Of a stretch of 64,000 nt of DNA, positions 1 through 8,662 are shown in pieces (the first letter of the stretch is position 1; every line of letters begins with the position of its first letter). The stretch spans positions 51,163 through 115,162 of the forward strand of contig NZ_LLZN01000046.1 in NCBI RefSeq assembly GCF_001509795.1, in the 5' to 3' direction. The translations under genes were made by a program, and so were the position numbers. This stretch comes from Streptomyces sp. NRRL WC-3605. GTDB taxonomy: Bacteria > Actinomycetota > Actinomycetes > Streptomycetales > Streptomycetaceae. The notes under the pieces are model-generated. The model saw only the letters and a program-made list of their open reading frames with translations, did not search any database and was not told where the DNA came from.

Positions 1-362
1 CCGAGCCGGCCGCGCCCGCTGGAGCCGGCCGTGGAACCCGAGCTGCGCACCGACACCGAACGGCCCGTGGACCGCCCGGACACCGACCGCGACAGCCGCC
101 CCGACACCGAGCGCCGGGACCGCGAGGACCGCGACGACTGCGAGGACGCGCGCGAGCTGCCCCGGCCCGTGGAGCGTGAACCACCGCTGCCCGAGGCGCC
201 CTTGCCGCCCGCCGCGGCCCCGGTGGGCGGCGAGCCGACCGTGCCGGTCGCCGAGACGACCGGGGCCAGGCCGCAGGTGTCGCAGTACAGCTCGCCGCCG
301 CCCATGTCCTCGTACGACCCGGTGCAGTCCGGGCGCTGACAGGTCTGCCCCGCCTGGCTCAT
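1..362 (-). CDS. PknG-type serine/threonine protein kinase, N-terminal part (cut by window edge)
   Basis: Only the first 120 or so codons lie in the window; the rest continues off the left edge. The ATG at 362 follows a strong GGGGGAGG ribosome site and lies 16 bp after the upstream stop. The protein opens with a rubredoxin-like metal site, Cys8-x4-Cys13 and Cys27-x2-Cys30, then a long Ser/Arg/Gly-rich linker of RS-type repeats. PknG kinases of actinobacteria carry an N-terminal rubredoxin-like domain before the kinase and TPR domains. The upstream GlnX-like and GlnH-like genes match the mycobacterial glnX-glnH-pknG arrangement, where the kinase phosphorylates GarA/OdhI to set 2-oxoglutarate metabolism. 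The kinase domain itself is not visible, so the call rests on the metal site and context. Confidence 0.8.
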   Translation of the reverse strand, partial: MSQAGQTCQRPDCTGSYEDMGGGELYCDTCGLAPVVSATGTVGSPPTGAAAGGKGASGSGGSRSTGRGSSRASSQSSRSSRSRRSVSGRLSRSVSGRSTGRSVSVRSSGSTAGSSGRGRL

Positions 363-378
363 GTCCTCCCCCTGCCCC

Positions 379-1716
379 TCATGCCCCGCTCCCCGGCCCG
401 TCCTCGGGGGTGCGCGGACCCGGGATGCGGCCACCGCCGCCGCCGAGCAGCTCGGCCGCCGCCTGCTGGTAGCGCAGGACCGCCTGCTCGGCGACGCGCA
501 GGTCGCAGGGCGCGCTCCACAGCATGCGGCGCGCCGCGTCGTAGCGCTCGACCAGCAGCGGGTCCTCCGCGAGGCCGTGCCGGGCCACCTTCGCCTTGTA
601 CGCGTCGAGCCGGCCGCGCAGCTCGGCGCGGACCGCCAGCGGCGCGGTGACCGCCGTCAACGACTCGCGCGCGCGCAGCAGTTCGTCCTCCGCCTTCTGC
701 TCCAGGGACTCGAGGAGTGGCGACAGCCGGTGCCACTGGGCCTGCCGGCGGTACTCGGCGGCCGTCGCCAGCTGCTCCTGGAGCACCGTCGGGGGACCGC
801 TGACGACCGGGACCTCGGTCGCGGCGATCTTCGCCAGCACCTCGCCGCGCGCGGTACGGGCCTCGGCGAGCGTGCGGTCCGCGCGGGAGAGCACGTCCCG
901 AAGCCGCACCAGGCGCTGCTCCGCGTCCTGACGGACCGTCAGTACCGCGTCGATCTCCCGGCGCACGTCCTCCAGTGCGCGCGCCTCACGGTCGTACACG
1001 GTGGTGTCCGGACGGCCGCCGCCCGGCGCCGAACTGCCCTTCGTGGGCACCCAGTAGGCCAGCGGGTCCGACACCACCTCGGCGCGCAGCCGGGTCAGCG
1101 TGCGGGTGATCCGCTCCAGGTCGTCGCCCGCCGGATGCTCGCCGGGGCGCACCCCGACGGAGTGCGCGAGCCGGCGGGTGCGCTGGAGCTCGGCGGCGAG
1201 TAAATCGATCCGGGCGGGCAGCGCGGACCAGACGGCGTCGGCGGCCACGACCATGTCCAGCGAGGTCGCGTACAGCTCGTTCATCCGGTCCACGAGCGCG
1301 GCCAGCGAGAACCGCTCGCTCAGCCGGCCCGGACCGCCGTGCGGGGTCGGCGCGCCGGCGGCCGCGGCGGCCTGGCCGGCCACCGTCACGCACTCGCCGC
1401 GCAGCAGCTCCGTCAGCTCCGCCAGGTCCTCGCGGCTGGACCAGCGGCGCCGGGAGCGGATCTCCCGGGCCGAGCGCAGCGCTCCCGTGTAGGCGTCGAA
1501 GTACGCCCACAGCAGCGTGATCGACGCCTCCGCGGACGTCCAGCGCTCCTTGGTCACGCCGGTCAGCTCGGCCCCTTCGAGGAGTCTGCGGCCCGCGTGG
1601 TCCTGGAGTGCGAGCAGCGAGGTCTCGATCGCCTCGTGCTCCTGGCCGAGCCGCGCCAGCGCACGGTCCACCTCGTCCCGGTCCATCACCGGCCCGGCGG
1701 GGTCCGTGACGCCCAT
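379..1716 (-). CDS. Conserved coiled-coil protein of the PknG module
   Basis: A 445-residue soluble protein without signal peptide or membrane segment. It is rich in Leu, Ala, Arg and Glu heptad-like stretches, suggesting long helices or coiled coil, most clearly around residues 230-400 (for example EDVRREIDAVLTVRQDAEQR). The tail is Gly/Pro-rich and probably disordered. It sits between the GlnH-like gene (66 bp upstream) and the PknG-like kinase (16 bp downstream), all on one strand, so it is probably co-transcribed with both. I do not recognise a named family. Its position suggests a cytoplasmic adaptor or kinase partner in the amino-acid-sensing pathway, which is inference only. Confidence 0.8.
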   Translation of the reverse strand: MGVTDPAGPVMDRDEVDRALARLGQEHEAIETSLLALQDHAGRRLLEGAELTGVTKERWTSAEASITLLWAYFDAYTGALRSAREIRSRRRWSSREDLAELTELLRGECVTVAGQAAAAAGAPTPHGGPGRLSERFSLAALVDRMNELYATSLDMVVAADAVWSALPARIDLLAAELQRTRRLAHSVGVRPGEHPAGDDLERITRTLTRLRAEVVSDPLAYWVPTKGSSAPGGGRPDTTVYDREARALEDVRREIDAVLTVRQDAEQRLVRLRDVLSRADRTLAEARTARGEVLAKIAATEVPVVSGPPTVLQEQLATAAEYRRQAQWHRLSPLLESLEQKAEDELLRARESLTAVTAPLAVRAELRGRLDAYKAKVARHGLAEDPLLVERYDAARRMLWSAPCDLRVAEQAVLRYQQAAAELLGGGGGRIPGPRTPEDGPGSGA

Positions 1717-1782
1717 CGATCACCTCTCGCTGCGTTGAGTTCCGTCAGTCGCTCGTCCGTGCCGTCCCGCGCCGCGGGCCGC

Positions 1783-2841
1783 CTACGCGTAGTGGGCCTC
1801 CGGCGGGGTCGCCGACGCCGACTTCCTGCCGTCCGTGTCCATGGTCGGGTGGAGCCACTTCTCGTACGACGCCGCCCAGCCGCCGTCCTCGACGTAGTCC
1901 TCCAGGATCCGGTTGACCCGGCGGACCAGATCGTCGGATCCCCTTTTCATCGCCACTCCGTAGTATTCGTCGGTGAACAGCCCGCCCTTGAGCTCGACGG
2001 CCGGGTCCTGCGCCGCCTGGCTCGCCGCGAGCGCGCCGTCCGTGACGACCGCGTCGACCTCCCCGAGCTGCAGCTTGACCAGGCAGTCGAGCTGGTTGGG
2101 GACGGTGGTGCGGATGTCGGTGGAGGCGGGCAGGACGCCTTCCTTCCTGCCCGCTTCGAGGTTGTCGTACGCGGTCGAGCTCTCGGCGGAGCAGACCTTG
2201 CGGTTCGCCAGGGACTTGTCGAACCCGGTGATCTGCGAGGCCTTGGGCGCGAGGACCTGCTGGCCGGTGACGAAGTAGGGCGCGGAGAAGGCGACTTCGT
2301 CCAGCCGGGCACAGGTGATCGTCATGGTGCGCACGACCATGTCGACCTCGCCCTTCTGGACCGCCTCGATCCGCCGGCTGGTCGGGATGGCCTTGAACCG
2401 CACCGCGTCGCGGTCGCCCAGGATGTCCTCGGCGATCCGGTGGACCAGGTCGATGTCGAACCCCTCCAGCTCGCCCGAGGGGTTGTTCGGGTCGAGGTAG
2501 CCCCAGCGGTAGCTGTTGGTGTCGACGCCGACGACCAGACGCCGGTCCTCGCGGGCCTTGATCGCGTCGACGACCGGGCTCTTCCCGCCGCCGGACGGCG
2601 ACAGGCTCCGGTCCTGCGGGTCCTCGCAGCTCTCCGCCCTGGCCTGCCCGGCGTGGGTGACGCGGTGCCCGGCCGGGTCGCTGTCGCCCGCAGGCTGGGA
2701 CAGGGGCAGCAGCAGCGCCACGGTCACCGCCAGGGCGCACAGGAGGGCCATCGCGCCGACGCCGCCCCAGCCGCGCAGACCCGCCCGCAGGCGCCGCCAC
2801 GGCTGCGCGGAGCCGTCACGGGCGCCGGCGTGTGCGTTCAT
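1783..2841 (-). CDS. GlnH-like amino-acid-binding protein, membrane-anchored
   Basis: A 352-residue protein. A basic N-terminus leads into one membrane segment (about residues 29-48), then an extracytoplasmic solute-binding domain of the family 3 (Glu/Gln/Asp) type. Visible hallmarks are LVVGVDTNSYRWGYLDP, GFDIDLVHRIAEDILG, the VDMVVRTMTIT strand and the VDAVVTDGALAA segment. No lipobox cysteine is present, so it looks anchored by the transmembrane helix rather than by lipid. The ATG at 2841 lies 14 bp after the GlnX-like stop. No ABC permease or ATPase is nearby, which fits a sensory role: in mycobacteria GlnH binds Asp/Glu and signals through GlnX to PknG. Ligand is inferred from the family. 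Confidence 0.85.
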   Translation of the reverse strand: MNAHAGARDGSAQPWRRLRAGLRGWGGVGAMALLCALAVTVALLLPLSQPAGDSDPAGHRVTHAGQARAESCEDPQDRSLSPSGGGKSPVVDAIKAREDRRLVVGVDTNSYRWGYLDPNNPSGELEGFDIDLVHRIAEDILGDRDAVRFKAIPTSRRIEAVQKGEVDMVVRTMTITCARLDEVAFSAPYFVTGQQVLAPKASQITGFDKSLANRKVCSAESSTAYDNLEAGRKEGVLPASTDIRTTVPNQLDCLVKLQLGEVDAVVTDGALAASQAAQDPAVELKGGLFTDEYYGVAMKRGSDDLVRRVNRILEDYVEDGGWAASYEKWLHPTMDTDGRKSASATPPEAHYA

Positions 2842-2855
2842 CGTCCCGCCCCCTC

Positions 2856-4328
2856 TCACCGGTACTCCGACAGCCTGCGGCCGATGCCGAGGACCGCGCC
2901 CGCCGTGCCCAGCACCGCGAGGACGGCGGCGCCGGCCGGAACGCCCGTCAGCGCGTCCAGGCCGCCGCCCGCGGCCCGCCGGAACTCGCCCTGCTCGTGG
3001 GTGAGCGCGGTCGCCAGTGCCTTGTCGACGTTGTCGAAGCACACGCTCGTCGGCTCCTTCGCGGCGCCGATGACGCGGTCGCGGGCCGCCTGGTAGTTCC
3101 CGGAGTCGTTGTCCGCGCGCGCGAGGTCGTGGCGGTCCTTCCAGACCTTCATGAAGCCGTTCGCGTCCCGGACGGGCTTGCCGCCCGCGGCGTCGTCGGC
3201 GAGGTCCGCCGCGCGCGCGAGCGCCGTGCGCAGGGCGTCGATCTGATGGTCGTAGCCCCACTCGTAGGCGTCCGCCACGCTGCCGTCCTCCAGGGCACGG
3301 GTGTCGGCGCCGCGGCGGACCAGGGTGAGGTTCTCGTCGCTGCGGGCGGTCAGGGAGGCGATCCGGGCCTCGTGCAGCACCGTCAGGGAGCGCACGCCGT
3401 GCTCGTAGGAGTCGTCCAGGCCCGCGCGGGCCACGGTGTGACTCACCGTCAGCCACAGCAGGCCGACCGTGGCGGTCGCCGTCGCCGTGACGAGACCGTG
3501 GTTGAGGACCCGGTTGGTGCGCCGGTAGGTGCGGTGCTGGGCCCACCCCAGGGCGGCCAGCGCGAGCACGCCGAGGCCGAGCGAGGCCCACGGGAAGGAC
3601 CGCGCGTCCGCGTAGTCGGCGCCCAGGCGCTGGTTCTCCGTGCGGTACAGCTTCTCGGCGGCCGGCAGCATCCGCTGCTGCATCATCTCGTTCGCCGCGC
3701 GCAGATAGGCGCCGCCCACGGGGTAGCCCTGGCGGTTGTTGGCCCGCGCCGTCTCCACCAGGCCCTTGTACTCGGGCAGCAGCCGGCTCAGCGAAGCGAT
3801 CGTCCCGGCCGAGGCCGAGCCCGGTTCGGAGTTGGCGGCGGCGGTGACGAGCTTCGCGGCGGCCGTGCGGATGTCCTTCTCGTAGGTCGCGCGCGTCGCC
3901 GGCTTCTCCTGGAGGCCCGCGAGATAGCCGCTGGCCGCCGCGGTGTTCGCGTCGGCCAGGGAGCGGTAGATGTCCGCGGCGTCGGAGCTGAGCGGCTGGC
4001 TGCGGTTCAGGACGTCGTCGGCGGCGGCCGTACGCTCCGTCATCTGCCAGGCGGCGACGGCGCCGAACGCGACCACGAGCAGCGCGAGGACGGCCCCCAG
4101 GATGCGCAGCCGGCCCGGCTCGGTCGTCGCGGCGGCCCGGAGCTGGTCGAAGCCCTCCGCGAACGCGGTGCGGCGGGCGCGCGGGACGGACGCGGGCGCG
4201 GCGGGGGCGGGCGCCGACTCGGGCGCGGGAGGCCCCGGTTGGGCCGGCACGGACGGCAGCGTCGGCACGCGCGCGGCCGGGTCCTTGCCCGGTGGTGGCG
4301 GCGCGCTGCCGCCCGGTGTCCGTGTCAT
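2856..4328 (-). CDS. GlnX-like sensory membrane protein
   Basis: A 490-residue membrane protein. The first 45 or so residues are Pro/Ala-rich and cytoplasmic. A membrane helix (about 69-89, ILGAVLALLVVAFGAVAAW) precedes a helical extracytoplasmic domain. Two further helices follow near the middle (FPWASLGLGVLALAALGWA and TATATATVGLLWLTVSHTVA), then a second helical outer domain and a last helix near the C-terminus. The start at 4328 was chosen for the GGGGGAGG site 6-7 bases upstream; reading can extend further 5' but without a ribosome site. Paired extracellular helical domains next to a GlnH-like protein and PknG match GlnX, the transmembrane relay of the mycobacterial aspartate/glutamate sensor. 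First gene of the operon. Confidence 0.8.
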   Translation of the reverse strand: MTRTPGGSAPPPPGKDPAARVPTLPSVPAQPGPPAPESAPAPAAPASVPRARRTAFAEGFDQLRAAATTEPGRLRILGAVLALLVVAFGAVAAWQMTERTAAADDVLNRSQPLSSDAADIYRSLADANTAAASGYLAGLQEKPATRATYEKDIRTAAAKLVTAAANSEPGSASAGTIASLSRLLPEYKGLVETARANNRQGYPVGGAYLRAANEMMQQRMLPAAEKLYRTENQRLGADYADARSFPWASLGLGVLALAALGWAQHRTYRRTNRVLNHGLVTATATATVGLLWLTVSHTVARAGLDDSYEHGVRSLTVLHEARIASLTARSDENLTLVRRGADTRALEDGSVADAYEWGYDHQIDALRTALARAADLADDAAGGKPVRDANGFMKVWKDRHDLARADNDSGNYQAARDRVIGAAKEPTSVCFDNVDKALATALTHEQGEFRRAAGGGLDALTGVPAGAAVLAVLGTAGAVLGIGRRLSEYR

Positions 4329-4586
4329 GCTGACCTCCCCCATGGCCATCCGTCGCGGGCCAGTATCGCCGCCCGGAACGGCATCCGCACCGGCCTCGCC
4401 CGATCTTGGTCCGGTCACGGCGGCGGCCCCGGCTCCCGGCACCGCCGAACACGCCCCCGCACCACCCCCTGCCCATGAGAACGCCGTGGGAATCGGTTCG
4501 GTTCCACCTCGTCGCGCCGGGCGGCCGGGGAGTGCGGGGGCGTGCCCCGGGAGCGCTCGGGGGAAGCGCCCCCCCCGGAACACGGG

Positions 4587-5552
4587 CTACCGCTCGAAGT
4601 GCCGCCGCAGCCGGGCGTGCACCTCCTCGGGGGCGCCCACCGCGTCCAGCCCGAGCAGGGCCGCGCCCAGCACCGGACGCGCCGCCACCACCCGAGGTAC
4701 GGCCTTGGGGGCGCGGGCAGCCAGCAGGTCCCGTACGCCGTCGTCCAGTTGGGGGTGGCGGGCCGCCAGGACGCTCCCGCCCAGCAGGACCGGGGTCTCC
4801 TCCCCGAGCAGGCCCAGCCGGGTCAGGGCGACCGTCGCCAGGGTGACCACCTCGTCGGCCAACCGGTCGACGAGGGAGCGTGCGACCGGGTCGCCGGAGG
4901 CGGCCGTGGCGAAGAGCACCGGGGCCAGCTCGTGCCGGCGCCGCTCCGCGATGTGCCCCAGGTGCAGGGCCTCGATCAGCGCGTACATGGAGGGCAGCCC
5001 GAAGTGCGCGGGCAGCGTGCCGGCCAGGGCCGTGGCCGCGCCCCGCCCGTCCTCCGCGCGGGCCGCGTGCCACAGAGCCTCCTCCGCCAGGCCCCAGCCG
5101 CCGCCCCAGTCCCCGGAGAGCCGGCCGAGCGCCGGGAAGCGGGCGGTGCGCCCGTCGGGGCGCATGCCCACGCAGTTGATGCCGGCACCGCAGACGACGG
5201 CCACCCCGCGGGGCTCGGTGACCCCGGCGCGCAGGATCGCGAAGGTGTCGTTGCGTACCTCGACGCGGGTGCCCCACGCGCGTGCGTGCAGCGCGGCCGC
5301 CAGGGTCTCCTCCTCCACCGGCAGGTCGGCGTTGGCGAGACAGGCCGAGACGTGGTCGACGGAGGTGACGCCGGCGGCCGTGAACGCCTCCTCCACGGCC
5401 CCGGCGAGGGTGTCCATCGCCTGCGCGACGCCCACGGCGGGCGGCCGGAAGCCTCCCGCGCGGGCGGTGGCCAGGACGGTGCCGTCGTCCGCCACGACGG
5501 CGACGTCGGTCTTGCTGTTGCCCGCGTCGACGGCGAGGACACGTGCGGTCAT
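4587..5552 (-). CDS. csnK: Amino-sugar kinase (BadF/BadG/BcrA/BcrD-type), CsnK
   Basis: A 321-residue cytoplasmic kinase of the ASKHA fold. The N-terminal phosphate loop AVDAGNSKTDVAVV, the CGAGINCVG segment and the LLGGSVLAA motif are those of N-acetylglucosamine kinase-like proteins. Its ATG overlaps the stop of csnH in an ATGA arrangement, giving tight coupling. It is the last gene of the csnR-E-F-G-H-K series. In S. coelicolor and S. lividans this operon handles chitosan-derived oligosaccharides or glucosamine, and CsnK is assigned as the sugar kinase. The exact substrate (glucosamine, GlcNAc or a disaccharide) cannot be read from sequence. Confidence 0.88.
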   Translation of the reverse strand: MTARVLAVDAGNSKTDVAVVADDGTVLATARAGGFRPPAVGVAQAMDTLAGAVEEAFTAAGVTSVDHVSACLANADLPVEEETLAAALHARAWGTRVEVRNDTFAILRAGVTEPRGVAVVCGAGINCVGMRPDGRTARFPALGRLSGDWGGGWGLAEEALWHAARAEDGRGAATALAGTLPAHFGLPSMYALIEALHLGHIAERRRHELAPVLFATAASGDPVARSLVDRLADEVVTLATVALTRLGLLGEETPVLLGGSVLAARHPQLDDGVRDLLAARAPKAVPRVVAARPVLGAALLGLDAVGAPEEVHARLRRHFER

Positions 5553-6814
5553 GCCCACGCGAGGTGCTCCCGGTTGTGTGCGATCAGCTCGTCGGTGAGC
5601 TTCTCGGCGTACTCGAACTGGCCGACGAGGGGGTGGGCGAGGAGCGCCTTGAACACCCGGTCGCGGCCGCCGTGCAGGGCGGCGGAGAGCGCCAGGTCCT
5701 CGTAGGCGGTCACCTGCGCCATCAGACCCGAGTACAGCGGGTCGAGGCGGGGCACGGGCAGTGGCGCCGGGCCGTTCTGCCCGACGGCCGCCTGCACCTC
5801 GATCACCGCGTCGTCGGGGAGGAAGGGCAGCGTGCCCCGGTTGAGGGTGTTCACCACCTGGTAGGGGCTGCCGGCGCCGTTCAGCAGGGCGGCCGCGAGG
5901 TCCACCGCCGCCTCCGAGTAGTACGCCCCGCCCCGCTTGGACAGCAGTTCCGGCTTCTCGTCGAGCGCCGGGTCGGCGTACAGGGCGAGCAGTTCGCGCT
6001 CCATCGCGGCCACCTCGGCGGCGCGGGACGGCTTGGTGCGCATCTCCCGGACGACCGCGTCGTGGGCGTAGTAGTAGCGCAGGTAGTAGGACGGGACCAC
6101 GCCCAGCCGGTCCAGCAGGACGCGGGGCAGGTGCAGGTCGGCGGCGAGGGCGTCGCCGTGCTCGGCGAGCAGTTTCGGCAGGACGTCCGCGCCCTCGGGG
6201 CCGCCCAGGCGCACCCCGGTCTCCCAGGTGAGGTGGTTGAGGCCGACGTGGTCGAGGTGGATGTCGGCGGGGGAGGCGCCGAGGAGGGCGGCGAACTTGC
6301 GCTGGAAGCCGATCGCCACGTTGCACAGGCCGACCGCCCGGTGCCCCTCCTGGAGCAGGGCGCGGGTGACGATGCCGACCGGGTTGGTGAAGTCGATGAT
6401 CCAGGCGCCCGGGTTGGCGCGCCGGACCCGCTCGGCGATGTCCAGGACGACCGGCACGGTCCGCAGGGCCTTCGCGAGGCCGCCGGCACCGGTCGTCTCC
6501 TGGCCGACGCAGCCGCACTCCAGGGGCCAGGTCTCGTCCTGCTGCCGGGCAGCCTGGCCGCCCACGCGCAGCTGGAGCAGGACCGCGTCGGCCCCGTCGA
6601 CGGCCGCGTCCAGGTCGGTCGTCGTGGTGATCCTCCCGGCGTGGGCCTGGCGGGCGAAGATACGGCGGGCGAGGCCGCCGACCAGCTCCAGACGGTCCGT
6701 CGCCGGGTCCGTCAGGACCAGTTCCTCGATGGGCAGGGTGTCGCGGAGGCGCGCGAAGCCGTCGATGAGTTCCGGCGTGTAGGTCGAGCCTCCGCCGACC
6801 ACGGTGAGTTTCAC
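5549..6814 (-). CDS. csnH: Family 4 glycosidase (NAD/Mn-dependent 6-phospho-glycosidase type), CsnH
   Basis: A 421-residue GH4 enzyme. The N-terminal dinucleotide fold begins KLTVVGGGSTYTPELI. The DFTNPVG segment, GLCNVAIGF (metal-ligand cysteine) and GLNHLTW (metal-ligand histidine) are hallmark GH4 motifs, and the length is typical. GH4 enzymes act by an NAD-dependent oxidation-elimination mechanism on sugar or sugar-6-phosphate glycosides, unlike classical glycosidases. Starts with GTG at 6814; the local ribosome site is weak, as expected inside a tight operon. With csnK it forms the catabolic half of the cassette, cutting imported oligosaccharides inside the cell. Confidence 0.9.
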   Translation of the reverse strand: MKLTVVGGGSTYTPELIDGFARLRDTLPIEELVLTDPATDRLELVGGLARRIFARQAHAGRITTTTDLDAAVDGADAVLLQLRVGGQAARQQDETWPLECGCVGQETTGAGGLAKALRTVPVVLDIAERVRRANPGAWIIDFTNPVGIVTRALLQEGHRAVGLCNVAIGFQRKFAALLGASPADIHLDHVGLNHLTWETGVRLGGPEGADVLPKLLAEHGDALAADLHLPRVLLDRLGVVPSYYLRYYYAHDAVVREMRTKPSRAAEVAAMERELLALYADPALDEKPELLSKRGGAYYSEAAVDLAAALLNGAGSPYQVVNTLNRGTLPFLPDDAVIEVQAAVGQNGPAPLPVPRLDPLYSGLMAQVTAYEDLALSAALHGGRDRVFKALLAHPLVGQFEYAEKLTDELIAHNREHLAWA

Positions 6815-6821
6815 TTGAGAT

Positions 6822-7712
6822 TCAGCCCTTTACTCCGGTGAGCGTGACGCCCTCTACGAACGCTTTCTGGGCGAAGAAGAACACGAGGATCACGGGGGCC
6901 ATGACCAGTACGGTCGCTGCCATCGTGAGGTTCCAGTCGGTGTGGTGCGCCCCCTTGAACGACTCCAGTCCGTACGACAGGGTCCAGGCGCCCGGGTTCT
7001 CGGACGCGTAGATCTGCGGCCCGAAGTAGTCGTTCCAGGCGTAGAAGAACTGGAAGAGGGCCACTGCGGCGATACCCGGTTTCGCCATGGGCAGCACCAC
7101 CCGCAGCAGGGTGCGCAGTTCGCCGCAGCCGTCGACCTTCGCCGCGTCCAGGTACTCGTCGGGGATGGTGGTGAGGAACTGGCGCAGCAGGAAGATCGAG
7201 AAGGCGTCGCCGAACGCCATGGGGATGATCAGCGGCCACAGGGTGCCCGACAGGTCCAGCTGCTTCGCCCAGAACAGGTACATCGGGATGATGACGACCT
7301 GCGGCGGCAGCATCATCATCGAGACGACCAGCATGAGCGTCAGATTCCGGCCCCGGAAGCGGAACTTGGCGAGCGCGTACGCCACCGGGACGGACGAGAC
7401 GACGGTGAGGACCGTGCCGAGCCCGGCGTACAGCAGCGTGTTGCGCCACCAGGTGAGGAAGCCGGGGGTGTCGAAGACCTGGGCGTAGTTGCCCCACTCC
7501 CAGGTCCGCGGGATCAGGTCCCGGGTCAGCGCCTGCTGGTCGCTCATCAGCGAGGTCAGCACGACGAACACGAACGGCAGGACGAAGAAGAGGGCGGCCG
7601 CGACGCCCAGGGAGTGCACGGCGATCCACTCCAGCACCGCCCGGCGGCGCGCGGTGCGTTCGGCGGCGGTCGGGGCGGCCGGCCGCACCGGTCGTTCCAG
7701 CACCTGGGTCAT
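6822..7712 (-). CDS. csnG: Carbohydrate ABC transporter permease (MalG type), CsnG
   Basis: A 296-residue inner-membrane permease with six predicted helices. The EAA loop EYLDAAKVDGCGELRTLLRV followed by VLPMAKPG docks the ATPase, and the C-terminus is typical of MalG-like subunits. It starts at 7712, 2 bp after the stop of csnF. The operon encodes no ATPase; Streptomyces CUT1 importers of this kind commonly use the shared ATPase MsiK encoded elsewhere. The binding protein and partner permease are the two genes upstream. Confidence 0.93.
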   Translation of the reverse strand: MTQVLERPVRPAAPTAAERTARRRAVLEWIAVHSLGVAAALFFVLPFVFVVLTSLMSDQQALTRDLIPRTWEWGNYAQVFDTPGFLTWWRNTLLYAGLGTVLTVVSSVPVAYALAKFRFRGRNLTLMLVVSMMMLPPQVVIIPMYLFWAKQLDLSGTLWPLIIPMAFGDAFSIFLLRQFLTTIPDEYLDAAKVDGCGELRTLLRVVLPMAKPGIAAVALFQFFYAWNDYFGPQIYASENPGAWTLSYGLESFKGAHHTDWNLTMAATVLVMAPVILVFFFAQKAFVEGVTLTGVKG

Positions 7713-7714
7713 GG

Positions 7715-8656
7715 TCAGTCACCTGCCTGGATCAGTCCGCCCCGGCGCCGCATCAGCAGCGCGGTGAACGCCATGGCGAGGGCGAACAGGACGAGCGCGA
7801 CCACACAGGCGGAGCCGTAGTCGAAGCGCTGGAAGCCGAGGTTGTAGACGAGCTGGGGAAGGGTCAGCGTCGACTTGTCGGGGTAGCCCGGCTCGAACTG
7901 CTGGCCGGAGCCGCCGATGACACCGGAGGCGACCTTCCCGGCGACCAGCGGCTGTGTGTAGTACTGCATGGTCTGGATGACGCCGGTGACGACGGCGAAC
8001 ATCACGATCGGCGAGATGTTCGGCAGGGTCACGTAGCGGAACCGTTTCCAGGCCGAGGCGCCGTCGAGCTCGGCGGCCTCGTACTGCTCCTTCGGCACGT
8101 CGAGCAGGGCGGCCATGAAGATGACCATGAGGTCGCCCACCCCCCACAGCGCGAGCGCGGTGAGGGCCGGCTTGGACCAGGCGGGGTCCGTGAACCAGCC
8201 TGGCGCCGGCAGACCGAGGTCGCCGAGCACGGAGTTGACCGGGCCGGTGCCGGGGTTGAGCAGGAAGACGAAGGCCAGCGTCGCGGCGACCGGCGGGGCG
8301 AGGTAGGGCAGGTAGAACAGGGTGCGGAAGACCCCGACACCGGTCTTGATCTTCGTGATGAGCAGCCCGACGCCCAGTCCGAACACCACCCGGCAGGTCA
8401 CCATGACCAGCACCAGCCAGAGCGTGTTGCGCAGCGCCGGCCAGAACATCGGATAGTCCTGGAAGACGTAGGACCAGTTGTCCAGGCCCCGGAACACGGG
8501 GGTGCCGAAGCCGTCGTACTTCATCAGCGAGAAGTACACGGTGGACACCAGCGGATAGGCGAAGAAGACGCCGAACCCGATGAGCCACGGTGACAGGAAG
8601 GCCACCGTCCGAAGCGCCGACCTGCGGCGCTTCGCGCGGAGTGTGTGCGTCGCCAT
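7715..8656 (-). CDS. csnF: Carbohydrate ABC transporter permease (MalF type), CsnF
   Basis: A 313-residue permease with six predicted helices. The basic N-terminus (RAKRRRSALR) is cytoplasmic, the first helix is FLSPWLIGFGVFFAYPLVSTVYFSL, and the EAA loop reads QYEAAELDGASAWKRFRYVTLP. The ATG at 8656 lies 6 bp after the binding-protein stop, so translation is coupled. It pairs with CsnG to form the channel for the sugar delivered by CsnE. Confidence 0.93.
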   Translation of the reverse strand: MATHTLRAKRRRSALRTVAFLSPWLIGFGVFFAYPLVSTVYFSLMKYDGFGTPVFRGLDNWSYVFQDYPMFWPALRNTLWLVLVMVTCRVVFGLGVGLLITKIKTGVGVFRTLFYLPYLAPPVAATLAFVFLLNPGTGPVNSVLGDLGLPAPGWFTDPAWSKPALTALALWGVGDLMVIFMAALLDVPKEQYEAAELDGASAWKRFRYVTLPNISPIVMFAVVTGVIQTMQYYTQPLVAGKVASGVIGGSGQQFEPGYPDKSTLTLPQLVYNLGFQRFDYGSACVVALVLFALAMAFTALLMRRRGGLIQAGD

Positions 8657-8662
8657 CGGGGG

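Noticed and set aside
31..339. A plus-strand frame with Asp/Arg/Glu-rich repeats
   Set aside because: It is the reverse shadow of the Ser/Arg linker of the PknG-like kinase on the minus strand.
1783..5277. A very long minus-strand reading frame that extends past the GlnH-like gene
   Set aside because: Only the last 352 codons carry the binding-protein fold. The remainder is the low-complexity Gly/Arg-rich shadow of the GlnX-like and kinase genes on other frames.
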